Translations under genes and position numbers: made by a program
Assembly: GCF_900177415.1 (NCBI RefSeq)
Contig: NZ_FXAF01000001.1
Location: 401,621-465,620, forward strand
From: Xaviernesmea oryzae
GTDB lineage: Bacteria > Pseudomonadota > Alphaproteobacteria > Rhizobiales > Rhizobiaceae
DNA: 64,000 nucleotides
Reading direction: 5' to 3'
The notes under the pieces: model-generated
The model's database searches: none
Seen by the model: only the letters and a program-made list of their open reading frames with translations
What the model was told of the DNA's origin: nothing
Shown here: positions 45,467 to 53,501 of the stretch, piece by piece
Layout: every line of letters starts with the position of its first letter
How positions within the stretch are numbered: the first letter of the stretch is position 1

Positions 45467-46219
45467 ATGGATCCGTATGCACCTGCCGACTTCCTCCTGA
45501 GTGTCGAAAGCCTCACCGTTTCCTTCGACGGCTTCAAGGCGGTCAACGACCTTTCCTTCTATGTCGATGAGAACGAGATCCGCGTGATCATCGGCCCGAA
45601 CGGCGCCGGCAAGACCACCGTGCTCGATCTGATCTGCGGCCGCACCAGACCGACCGAGGGCTCGATCCGCTTCAGGGGCCAGGAACTGACCGGCATGCGG
45701 GAGCACGAGATTGTGCATGCAGGCATCGGCCGCAAATTCCAGAACCCGTCGATCTACGAGGACCTGACGGTGTTCGAGAACCTCGAACTCTCCTTCCCGC
45801 GGGGCCGCAACGTGTTCGGCGCGCTGTTCTTCCGCCGCGACGCCGAGGTGCGCGACCGCGTTGAGGAGATCGCCGAGATGATCTTCCTCAAGGACCACCT
45901 GAACACCGAGGCGGCGATCCTCAGTCACGGGCAGAAGCAATGGCTGGAGATCGGCATGCTTCTGATCCAGAGCCCCAAGCTCTTGATGCTGGACGAGCCG
46001 GTCGCCGGCATGAGCATCGCCGAGCGCAGGAAGACTGCGGAACTCCTGAACACCATCATCCGCAACCAGTCCGTGATCGTCATCGAGCACGACATGAAAT
46101 TCGTCGAGGACATCGCCCACCGGGTCACGGTGCTGCACCAGGGACGGGTGCTCTCGGAGGGGTCGATGGAGCGCGTCAAGAACGACCCGAAGGTCGTTGA
46201 AGTCTATCTCGGCCATTAG
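45467..46219 (+). CDS. urtD: Urea/amide ABC transporter ATP-binding protein, UrtD/LivG type
   Basis: 250 aa. Walker A GPNGAGKTT, Q-loop GRKFQNPSIYEDLTV (the KFQ variant typical of UrtD), signature LSHGQKQWLEIGM (the SHGQ form is normal for this subfamily), Walker B LLMLDEPVAGMS and H-loop VIEHDMKFVEDIAHRV. 12 bases after urtC. Confidence 0.93.
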   Translation: MDPYAPADFLLSVESLTVSFDGFKAVNDLSFYVDENEIRVIIGPNGAGKTTVLDLICGRTRPTEGSIRFRGQELTGMREHEIVHAGIGRKFQNPSIYEDLTVFENLELSFPRGRNVFGALFFRRDAEVRDRVEEIAEMIFLKDHLNTEAAILSHGQKQWLEIGMLLIQSPKLLMLDEPVAGMSIAERRKTAELLNTIIRNQSVIVIEHDMKFVEDIAHRVTVLHQGRVLSEGSMERVKNDPKVVEVYLGH

Positions 46220-46228
46220 GAGGACGCC

Positions 46229-46918
46229 ATGCTCGCAGTCGAAAACCTTCACGTCGCCTATGGCCAGAGCGAGGTCATCCATGGCCTCGACCTCACCATC
46301 GCGCCCGGCGAAATCGTCGCCATCATGGGCCGCAACGGCATGGGCAAGACCACGCTGATGAAGTCGCTGATCGGCATCGTGCCGTCCAGCCGAGGCACGA
46401 TCCGCATCGCCGACCGGCCGATCGAGACACTCGAAAGCTACCAGCGCGTCGGCGCGGGCCTCGCCTATGTGCCGCAGGGCCGTATGATCTTCTCGGCCAT
46501 GACCGTCAGGGAGAATATCGAGACCGGTCTCACCGTGACGGGTGAAACCACCGTGCCGGACCAAATCTACGAACTGTTTCCGGTGCTGCTGGAAATGAAG
46601 GGGCGGCGCGGCGGCAATCTCTCCGGCGGCCAGCAGCAGCAGCTGGCGATCGCCCGGGCGCTCGCCTCCCGGCCGAAAGTGCTGATCCTCGACGAGCCGA
46701 CGGAAGGCATCCAGCCGTCGATCATCAAGGAGATGGCGCGCACGCTCCGCCGCATCCGCGACGAGATGGGCCTTTCGATCCTTGTTTCCGAACAGGTGCT
46801 GAGCTTCGCCCTCGACATGGCCGACCGGGTGCTCGTCATCGAAAAGGGCCAGATCGTCCACGAGTCCCCGCGCGCCGGCATCGACGAGGAGAAGGTCTCC
46901 GCCTTCCTTTCCGTCTGA
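46229..46918 (+). CDS. urtE: Urea/amide ABC transporter ATP-binding protein, UrtE/LivF type
   Basis: 229 aa. Walker A GRNGMGKTT (the Met variant is usual in UrtE), Q-loop YVPQGRMIFSAMTV, signature LSGGQQQQLAIARA, Walker B VLILDEPTEGIQPS and VSEQVLSFALDMADR, in which the H-loop His is replaced by Gln as in other LivF proteins. AGGAGG precedes the ATG. Confidence 0.93.
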   Translation: MLAVENLHVAYGQSEVIHGLDLTIAPGEIVAIMGRNGMGKTTLMKSLIGIVPSSRGTIRIADRPIETLESYQRVGAGLAYVPQGRMIFSAMTVRENIETGLTVTGETTVPDQIYELFPVLLEMKGRRGGNLSGGQQQQLAIARALASRPKVLILDEPTEGIQPSIIKEMARTLRRIRDEMGLSILVSEQVLSFALDMADRVLVIEKGQIVHESPRAGIDEEKVSAFLSV

Positions 46919-46966
46919 CCACATTCCGCCACCCGATACATTCACGAAGCAAGGAAGGACAACGGC

Positions 46967-48199
46967 ATGCCCGATACCCTCATCAAGGTGGATTTAAGCG
47001 AATCCGCCTACAGCAACGAGAAGATTCACAATCGCTGGCATCCCGACATTCCGATGGCCTGCTGGGTCGAACCCGGCGACGACTTCCGGGTCGAGACCTA
47101 TGACTGGACCGGCGGCCAGATCAAGAACGACGACGATGCTTCCGACGTGCGCGACGTCGATCTCTCGCAGGTCCACTTCCTGTCCGGCCCGATCGGCGTG
47201 AAGGGTGCCGAGCCCGGCGACCTCTTGGTGGTCGACATCCTCGACATCGGCGCCTTCGACAACAGCCTGTGGGGTTTCAACGGCTTCTTCTCCAAGAAGA
47301 ACGGCGGCGGTTTCCTCACCGAGCATTTCCCGGAAGCGCAGAAGTCGATCTGGGACTTCCACGGCATGTTCACCTCCTCGCGCCACGTGCCGGGCGTCAA
47401 ATATGCAGGCCTCATCCATCCCGGCCTGATCGGCTGCCTGCCGGACCGCAAAATGCTGGACCTGTGGAACAGCCGCGAAAAGGCGCTGTTCGACACCGAT
47501 CCCACACGCATACCGGCGCTTGCCACCCTGCCGGACGGCGGCCCGACCGCGCATATGGGCGCTCTCAAGGGCGAGGCCCGCGACAGGGCGGCCGCCGAGG
47601 GCGCCCGTACGGTCCCGCCGCGCGAGCATGGCGGCAATTGCGACATCAAGGACCTGTCGCGCGGCTCGAAGATCTATTTCCCGGTCTATGTCGACGGCGC
47701 CGGCCTTTCCATGGGCGACCTGCATTTCAGCCAGGGCGACGGCGAGATCACCTTCTGCGGCGCCATCGAGATGGCGGGCTGGCTGCATATCAAGGTGTCG
47801 CTGATCAAGGGCGGCATGGCCAAATACGGGATCAAGAACCCGATCTTCCGACCCTCGCCGATCACGCCGAAATACGACGACTACCTGATCTTCGAGGGCA
47901 TCTCGGTCGATGAGGGCGGCAAGCAGCATTATCTCGACGTGCACATTGCCTACCGCCAGGCCTGCCTCAACGCCATCGAATACATGACCAAGTTCGGCTA
48001 CACCCGCGCCCAGGCCTATGCCATCCTAGGCACGGCGCCGGTCCAGGGCCATATATCCGGCGTGGTCGACATCCCGAACGCCTGCGCGACGCTGTGGCTG
48101 CCGCTCGACATCTTCGAATTCGACATGAAGCCCGGCGCCGACGGTCCGAAGATATTCCTTGACGGCAAGGCCGACGTGCCGCTCGCCCCCGATCTTTGA
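46967..48199 (+). CDS. fmdA: Formamidase (acetamidase/formamidase family)
   Basis: 410-aa cytoplasmic amidase producing formate and ammonia from formamide (some members accept other short amides). Family features: HNRWHPDIPMACWVEPGDDF near the N-terminus, QVHFLSGPIGVKGAEPGDLL, GFNGFFSKKNGGGFLTEHF, PGVKYAGLIHPGLIGCLP, and the metal/active-site region PPREHGGNCDIKDLSRGSKI plus MGDLHFSQGDGEITFCGAIE. Directly downstream of the importer genes (48 bases), giving a take-up-and-hydrolyse unit like the Methylophilus fmd cluster. Confidence 0.94.
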   Translation: MPDTLIKVDLSESAYSNEKIHNRWHPDIPMACWVEPGDDFRVETYDWTGGQIKNDDDASDVRDVDLSQVHFLSGPIGVKGAEPGDLLVVDILDIGAFDNSLWGFNGFFSKKNGGGFLTEHFPEAQKSIWDFHGMFTSSRHVPGVKYAGLIHPGLIGCLPDRKMLDLWNSREKALFDTDPTRIPALATLPDGGPTAHMGALKGEARDRAAAEGARTVPPREHGGNCDIKDLSRGSKIYFPVYVDGAGLSMGDLHFSQGDGEITFCGAIEMAGWLHIKVSLIKGGMAKYGIKNPIFRPSPITPKYDDYLIFEGISVDEGGKQHYLDVHIAYRQACLNAIEYMTKFGYTRAQAYAILGTAPVQGHISGVVDIPNACATLWLPLDIFEFDMKPGADGPKIFLDGKADVPLAPDL

Positions 48200-48268
48200 T
48201 CATACGAGGCAATCGGGGCGGCGATGCCGCCGCCCTGATTTGCGCATCTCGACGACCCGGAGCCAGCC

Positions 48269-48601
48269 ATGCCCTATTACGACTATTCCTGCGACGCCTG
48301 CGGCCCCTTCACCGAATTGCGTCCCATGGCGCGCTCGGCCGAACCTTGCGACTGCCCGACCTGCGGCACGCCGGCACCGCGCGCCTTCTTCACCGCGCCC
48401 TTCTTCGCCACGATGGAAACGGGCGCACGGGTGGCGCATCAGACCAACGAGAAGGCGGCGCACGAGCCCAAGACCTCGAAAAGCCTCGGTCACGCCCCCG
48501 GATGCGGCTGCTGTAGCGGCAAGGCCAAATCGAAGGCGGTCTATCGCGCCGACGGCGCCAAGACCTTCCCTTCGGGGCGGCCATGGATGATCAGCCATTG
48601 A
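48269..48601 (+). CDS. fmdB: FmdB-family zinc-ribbon protein
   Basis: 110 aa. N-terminal FmdB zinc ribbon: YDYSCDACGPFTELRPM and DCPTCGTPAPRAF, two CxxC pairs. A second Cys cluster, GCGCCSGK, lies near residue 85 and is not part of the usual ribbon. Known as the regulatory partner of formamidase in Methylophilus. 69 bases after fmdA. Confidence 0.88.
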   Translation: MPYYDYSCDACGPFTELRPMARSAEPCDCPTCGTPAPRAFFTAPFFATMETGARVAHQTNEKAAHEPKTSKSLGHAPGCGCCSGKAKSKAVYRADGAKTFPSGRPWMISH

Positions 48602-48712
48602 GCGAGCCTCTCGGCTGGCGCACGCGAACGGGCCGAGGGTATCCCTGCGTCGATATTAAACAGGGAGCGCGGTACGTCCTTTCATCATGTGCAGCGCAGC
48701 AACGATTGTCGC

Positions 48713-48759
48713 TTGCAATGTTTATAAAAATGTCTATCACTAAACATATTGCTAAACAT
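48713..48759 (+). promoter_or_regulatory. Putative promoter with TAAACAT repeats for the ketose uptake operon
   Basis: -35-like TTGCAA (48713-48718), 16-base spacer, -10-like TATCAC (48735-48740). ATGTTTA (48718-48724) is the inverted complement of TAAACAT at 48741-48747, and a direct copy of TAAACAT follows at 48753-48759. Candidate operator array flanking the -10 box in the 246-base gap before the receptor gene; DeoR- or LacI-type regulators would fit but none is encoded here. Confidence 0.45.
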
Positions 48760-48847
48760 GAAAGTTGAGGAGTTCATGTAGGCATTCTCTGACATTGGTG
48801 GACTTGCGTGTCGGCGGGGAGCCGGCCTTTGGTTCTGGGAGGAACTC

Positions 48848-50173
48848 ATGCAGAAAACATTGAAAGCCCTTCTCGGGCTGGCCTCGGCGTCTACCATGTC
48901 GCTGGCGTTGCCCACTATTGCAAAAGCCGATCAATTAACGCTGTGCTGGGCCGCCTGGGATCCTGCAAACGCACTCGTCGAGCTGTCGAAAGACTTCACC
49001 GCCAAGACCGGTACGGAGATGAAATTCGAGTTTGTCCCGTGGACGAGCTACGCGGATCGTTTCCTCAACGAGTTGAATTCACACGGAAAGCTCTGCGATC
49101 TGATCATCGGCGACAGCCAGTGGATCGGCGGATCGGCGGAAAACGGCCACTACGTCAAACTCAACGACTTCTTCGACAAGGAAGGCATCAAGATGGATGA
49201 CTTCGTGCCGGCGACGGTCGTTGGCTATTCCGAATGGCCGAAGAATACGCCGAACTACTGGGCGCTGCCTGCCATGGGCGACGTGGTTGGCTGGACCTAT
49301 CGCAAGGATTGGTTCGAGCGGCCGGAACTGCAGAAGGAATTCAAGGAGAAGTACGGTCGGGAACTCGCGGCCCCCAAGACCTACGACGAGCTGAAGCAGA
49401 TTGCCGAATTCTTCCAAAAGCGCCAGATCGACGGCAAGACCGTCTATGGCGCTTCGATCTACACCGAGCGCGGATCTGAAGGCATCACGATGGGCGTGAC
49501 GAACGTCCTCTACAACTGGGGCTTCCAGTACGACAACCCTGACAAGCCCTATGAAATGGATGGCTTCGTCAATTCGCCCGATGCAGTGAAGGGTCTGGAA
49601 TTCTATAAGGCACTCTATGATTGCTGCACGCCGCCCGGCAGCTCCAACGTTTACATGGTGGAGTCCGCGGACGCCTTCAAATCCGGCCAGGTCGCGATGC
49701 AGATGAACTTTGCCTTCACCTGGCCGGGCCTCCACAAGGACGAGAAGGTCGGCGGCGACAGGATCGGTTTCTTCCCCAATCCGGCTGAAAAGAAGCACTT
49801 CGCGCAGCTTGGCGGACAGGGAATCTCGGTCGTCTCCTATTCCGACAAGAAGGATGCCGCTCTTCAGTACATCAAGTGGTTCGCCCAGCCTGACGTCCAG
49901 GCCAAATGGTGGCAACTCGGAGGCTACTCCTGCCTGAAATCGGTCGTGAACGCTCCGGACTTTGCTTCCAGCCAGCCCTATGCCCAGGCATTCCTGGACT
50001 CGATGGCGATCGTGAAGGATTTCTGGGCCGAGCCGAGCTACGCAATCCTTCTCCAGGATATGCAGAAGCGTGTCCATAACTATGTCGTGGCCGGCAACGG
50101 CACGGCGCAGGAGGCGCTCGATGGCCTTGTGAAGGATTGGACCGAGGTCTTCAAGGACGACGGCAAGATCTAG
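48848..50173 (+). CDS. ABC transporter substrate-binding protein, family 1 (sugar/polyol type)
   Basis: 441-aa periplasmic receptor. Sec signal MQKTLKALLGLASASTMSLA ending TIAKAD. Family-1 features: LVELSKDFTAKTGTEMKFEF, WTSYADRFLNELNSHGKLCDL, YWALPAMGDVVGWTYRKDWF, FKSGQVAMQMNFAFTWPGL and GGQGISVVSYSDKKDAALQYI. GGGAGGA upstream of the ATG. Several Cys residues (for example CC near 258) may form a disulfide. Followed by matching permeases and ATPases and a dihydroxyacetone-kinase set, suggesting a triose/tetrose ketose or polyol ligand (inference). Confidence 0.9.
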   Translation: MQKTLKALLGLASASTMSLALPTIAKADQLTLCWAAWDPANALVELSKDFTAKTGTEMKFEFVPWTSYADRFLNELNSHGKLCDLIIGDSQWIGGSAENGHYVKLNDFFDKEGIKMDDFVPATVVGYSEWPKNTPNYWALPAMGDVVGWTYRKDWFERPELQKEFKEKYGRELAAPKTYDELKQIAEFFQKRQIDGKTVYGASIYTERGSEGITMGVTNVLYNWGFQYDNPDKPYEMDGFVNSPDAVKGLEFYKALYDCCTPPGSSNVYMVESADAFKSGQVAMQMNFAFTWPGLHKDEKVGGDRIGFFPNPAEKKHFAQLGGQGISVVSYSDKKDAALQYIKWFAQPDVQAKWWQLGGYSCLKSVVNAPDFASSQPYAQAFLDSMAIVKDFWAEPSYAILLQDMQKRVHNYVVAGNGTAQEALDGLVKDWTEVFKDDGKI

Positions 50174-50206
50174 TGCCCGACTGGAGGCGCAGCATCCTTG
50201 CCGGAA

Positions 50207-50241
50207 TGGCGGCCCGGATCGCCAAGACTACCGGGCCGCCA
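50207..50241 (+). repeat. Strong stem-loop between receptor and permease genes
   Basis: TGGCGGCCCGG (50207-50217) pairs perfectly with CCGGGCCGCCA (50231-50241), 11 base pairs around 13 bases, in the 99-base gap after the receptor stop. No U-run, so attenuation/mRNA protection rather than complete termination. Confidence 0.75.
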
Positions 50242-50272
50242 CGTGTCGCACACGCAAAGACCAGGTGATATC

Positions 50273-51241
50273 TTGAACATTTCCTCTTCCTCCATGGTCG
50301 AAAAGGCAGCGGACGCAACCGCAAGAGCGACGCCCACATCGGTCGCTCACCGTGTCCGCGGTCTGTCGGATCGAGCGATCGCCTGGCTGTTTATCGCCCC
50401 GACCATCACCCTTCTTCTTGCCATCAACATCTTCCCGCTCATCTGGGCGATTTATCTCTCATTCACGAACTATCGCGCCAACCGCCCAAATGCGCCGGTC
50501 CAGAACGTCGGATTGAGCAACTACGAGCGCGTTCTGACCGACCCTGATATCTGGCAGGCCATGCAGGCGACAGCTCATTTCGTGTTCTGGACGATCCTGC
50601 TGCAGACGGTGATCGGCTTTACGCTCGCTTATCTTATCGACCGGAAGTTTCGCGGCCACGCGTTCTGGACGACACTGATCCTGATCCCGATGATGCTGTC
50701 TCCGGCCGTCGTCGGCAACTTCTGGCGCTTCCTTTATGAACCGCAGATCGGCCTCTTCGCCTACGCCGTTTCCCTCGTCACCGGCATCCCGACCGCCGAC
50801 ATCCAGATGCTCGGCAACGTCTCGCTGGCGCCCTGGGCGATCATCATCGTCGATACCTGGATGTGGACGCCGTACGTCATGCTGATCTGCCTGGCGGGTT
50901 TGCGCTCCATCCCCGACTACATCTATGAGGCTGCGGAGGTCGACCGCGCCTCCGCATGGCGGCAATTCTGGTCGATCACCGTGCCGATGGCGCTGCCGTT
51001 CATCATGCTCGCCGTGCTGTTCCGCGGCATCGAGAATTTCAAGATGTTCGACATGGTCACGCTGCTGACGGGAGGCGGTCCGGGTTCGATCACCGAGGTC
51101 GCCTCCATCACCCTGAAACGTGCCGCCTTTGAGAGCTGGGCTACCGGAAGGGCGTCGGCCTTTGCCATCGTCCTCTTCGTTGCCGTGTTCGGCCTCGCGA
51201 ACATTTACGTCAAAGCGCTCAACAAGGTGAAGCAACGATGA
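50273..51241 (+). CDS. Sugar ABC transporter permease, MalF/UgpA type
   Basis: About 322 aa, six helices. Start taken as TTG 50273 with AGGTGA upstream; the alternative ATG 50294 has no ribosome site. IAWLFIAPTITLLLAINIFP is the first helix; TNYRANRP and VGLSNYERVLTDPDIWQAM are standard MalF-type; coupling motif YIYEAAEVDRASAWRQFWSI (EAA loop) and LTGGGPGSITEVASI. Overlaps the next permease by four bases. Confidence 0.91.
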   Translation: MNISSSSMVEKAADATARATPTSVAHRVRGLSDRAIAWLFIAPTITLLLAINIFPLIWAIYLSFTNYRANRPNAPVQNVGLSNYERVLTDPDIWQAMQATAHFVFWTILLQTVIGFTLAYLIDRKFRGHAFWTTLILIPMMLSPAVVGNFWRFLYEPQIGLFAYAVSLVTGIPTADIQMLGNVSLAPWAIIIVDTWMWTPYVMLICLAGLRSIPDYIYEAAEVDRASAWRQFWSITVPMALPFIMLAVLFRGIENFKMFDMVTLLTGGGPGSITEVASITLKRAAFESWATGRASAFAIVLFVAVFGLANIYVKALNKVKQR

Positions 51242-52191
51242 GCTCCGTCACCTCAGCCCACTCGGTCGTCGAGCCGAGCCCCACCAGCAAGCGCATCGCC
51301 GGCGCCATCGTGATGCTCTACGCTTTGATCACCCTGATCCCGCTCGCCTGGATCTTCCTGACCAGCATCAAGTCTCCACCGGATTCCATCAGCTATCCTC
51401 CGAAGGTCGTCTTCACGCCGACGCTTGAAGGCTATTGTAACCTTCTGACGACCAGAACGCGGCAGACGCCGGAATATATCGCCTCCCTGCCGGCACCGAC
51501 CAGCACCTGTGATGAGGTGACCCGCAAGCGGAACATGGTGATTGCAGGCCCCTCGAATTTCCTGCCGCGCTTTGCGAATTCCCTGGTGATTGCCTTCGGC
51601 TCGACGTTCCTGGCCGTCTCGCTGGGAACGCTGGCCGCCTACGGCTTCTCCCGCTTCAGGGTGCCGCTTGCCGAAGATCTTTTGTTCTTTATCCTGTCGA
51701 CGCGCATGATGCCGCCCATCGCGGTCGCCATCCCGATTTATCTCATGTACCGCGAGCTTGGTCTTTCCGATACGGCGCTCGGCATGATTCTGCTTTACAC
51801 CGCAGTCAATGTCTCGCTTGCGGTCTGGCTGCTCAAGGGTTTCATCAACGAGATCCCGCGGGAATACGAGGAGGCGGCGATGATCGATGGCTACACCCGG
51901 CTGCAGGCCTTCTGGAAAGTCGTCCTGCCACAGGCGACGACCGGGATCGCGGCCACCGCGATCTTCTGCCTGATCTTTGCCTGGAACGAATATGCCTTCG
52001 CAGCATTGCTGACTTCGGGTGAAGCCCAGACGGCGCCCCCCTTCATTCCAACGATCATCGGCGAAGGCGGTCAGGACTGGCCAGCCGTCGCTGCGGGAAC
52101 GACGATCTTCCTGATCCCGATCCTCGTCTTCACCATTCTCCTGCGCAAGCAGCTCTTGCGCGGCATCACCTTCGGAGCGGTCCGCAAATGA
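51238..52191 (+). CDS. Sugar ABC transporter permease, MalG/UgpE type
   Basis: 317 aa. ITLIPLAWIFLTSIKSPPDS at the N-terminus; FLPRFANSLVIAFGSTFLAV, AYGFSRFRVPLAEDLLFFIL, then the EAA loop PREYEEAAMIDGYTRLQAFW and IFAWNEYAFAALLTSGEAQT. A periplasmic insert (about residues 62-95) contains two Cys. Overlaps both neighbours by four bases. Confidence 0.92.
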   Translation: MSSVTSAHSVVEPSPTSKRIAGAIVMLYALITLIPLAWIFLTSIKSPPDSISYPPKVVFTPTLEGYCNLLTTRTRQTPEYIASLPAPTSTCDEVTRKRNMVIAGPSNFLPRFANSLVIAFGSTFLAVSLGTLAAYGFSRFRVPLAEDLLFFILSTRMMPPIAVAIPIYLMYRELGLSDTALGMILLYTAVNVSLAVWLLKGFINEIPREYEEAAMIDGYTRLQAFWKVVLPQATTGIAATAIFCLIFAWNEYAFAALLTSGEAQTAPPFIPTIIGEGGQDWPAVAAGTTIFLIPILVFTILLRKQLLRGITFGAVRK

Positions 52192-52400
52192 CGCATCTCG
52201 TTGAAACACCGCGGCCATCCCGTCCGAAGCGCCCCTTCTTCCTGCGCCGCGGCCCGATGGAGAACATCGCGACCACGCTGATTGCGATCGGCTTCCTCAT
52301 GCTGTTCCAGCCATTCCTGCTGGTACTCTACACCTACTCGCTGGTGACGCTGCTTGCCGGCACGGCCATGTTCATCATCGTCTCGAAGTTTCCGGAGTGA
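52188..52400 (+). CDS. Small two-helix membrane protein of the ABC operon
   Basis: 70 aa. Basic, Pro-rich N-terminus (PRPSRPKRPFFLRRGPM) then two hydrophobic helices (IATTLIAIGFLMLFQPFLL; YSLVTLLAGTAMFIIV). ATGA overlap with the permease and a 3-base gap to the ATPase leave no doubt that it is expressed with them. Rhizobial glycerol importers also have a small membrane protein (GlpU) in the operon; whether this is homologous I cannot tell. Possibly stabilises the permease pair. Confidence 0.75.
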   Translation: MTHLVETPRPSRPKRPFFLRRGPMENIATTLIAIGFLMLFQPFLLVLYTYSLVTLLAGTAMFIIVSKFPE

Positions 52401-52403
52401 GCC

Positions 52404-53501
52404 ATGGCAGACATCAGGATAGAAAACCTCCGCAAGCAATTCGGCAGCTTCGTCGCGGTCGAGGATTCGAGCTTCACCATCCATGACGGCGAGTTCCTGG
52501 CACTGCTGGGCCCCTCCGGCTGTGGCAAGACGACGACGCTTCGAATGATCGCCGGACTCGAGCTGCCGACCAGTGGCAAGATTTACCTCGACGGCGAAGA
52601 CGTCACCTTCAACCGCGCCAGCGCCCGCGACATTGCCTTCGTCTTCCAGCTTTTTGCTCTCTATCCGCATATGAACGTGCGCAAGAACATCGGTTTTCCG
52701 CTCCTCTCGCAAAGGATGCCGAAGGCGGAGATCCGAAAGCGTGTCGAGGAAACCGCGCGACTGCTGCAGATCGGTCATATCCTGAACCGGTCCGTCTCCG
52801 GACTTGCCGGCGGCGATCGCCAACGCGTGGCTCTCGGCCGCGCGATCGTGCGCCGCCCGAAGTGCTTCCTGATGGATGAGCCCCTTGGCACGCTCGACGC
52901 AGAATTCCGCGAAGTAATGGTCCACGAGCTGCGCGAACTGCATAATCGCATCCATGCAACGACGGTCTACGTGACGCACGATCAGCACGAGGCCATGGCA
53001 ATGGCCGACAAGATCGCTGTCATGAACCATGGTGTCATCGAGCAATTCGGCACGCCGCAGGAAATCTACAGCAAGCCGGCCACCATGTATGTCGCGGATT
53101 TCATCGGGTCGCCGCCGATGAATTTCATGCGCTTCATCTCCGGCCTCCAGAGGGGGGCACGATCAGTCTCGCTTGAAGGCGTCGATGTCAGCGTTCCGAT
53201 GGTGCACCAGGACCTGGCCGAAACCGAATTGGCGCTTGGCGTCAGGCCGGAACATATCCGCTTCAGCGATACCTCGCCGTTGCGGGGAGCGGTCTACGGG
53301 AGCGAATATCTCGGAACCAATCAGGTCGTGGCAATCGAGACATCGAGCGGGGTTATCAAAGCCCGCGTTCCCGCAAATCGCAACTTCCGCATCGGCGAGA
53401 CGGTTGGTCTTGAGTTCAATCCAGCCAAGCTCTCGCTGTTCGACTGCAAGTCGGGCCGCGCCGTTGCTTCGGCACTCTATTCGGAGGTTGGCCATGGCTG
53501 A
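52404..53501 (+). CDS. ABC transporter ATP-binding protein, UgpC/MalK type, degenerate signature motif
   Basis: 365 aa. Walker A GPSGCGKTT, Q-loop FVFQLFALYPHMNV, Walker B CFLMDEPLGTLDAEF and H-loop YVTHDQHEAMAMAD are good, but the signature reads LAGGDRQRVALGRA (residues 134-138 LAGGD) where LSGGQ is usual: the Ser that contacts the ATP gamma phosphate is Ala. C-terminal TOBE/OB regulatory domain from about 240 (LGVRPEHIRFSD). Likely pairs with the intact ATPase that follows to form an asymmetric heterodimer. Confidence 0.92.
   Translation: MADIRIENLRKQFGSFVAVEDSSFTIHDGEFLALLGPSGCGKTTTLRMIAGLELPTSGKIYLDGEDVTFNRASARDIAFVFQLFALYPHMNVRKNIGFPLLSQRMPKAEIRKRVEETARLLQIGHILNRSVSGLAGGDRQRVALGRAIVRRPKCFLMDEPLGTLDAEFREVMVHELRELHNRIHATTVYVTHDQHEAMAMADKIAVMNHGVIEQFGTPQEIYSKPATMYVADFIGSPPMNFMRFISGLQRGARSVSLEGVDVSVPMVHQDLAETELALGVRPEHIRFSDTSPLRGAVYGSEYLGTNQVVAIETSSGVIKARVPANRNFRIGETVGLEFNPAKLSLFDCKSGRAVASALYSEVGHG

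Noticed and set aside
44291..46945. 884-codon minus-strand frame opposite urtC-urtE
   Set aside because: Spans three well-defined ABC genes on the other strand and has shadow-type composition (His, Asp, Arg, Glu rich).
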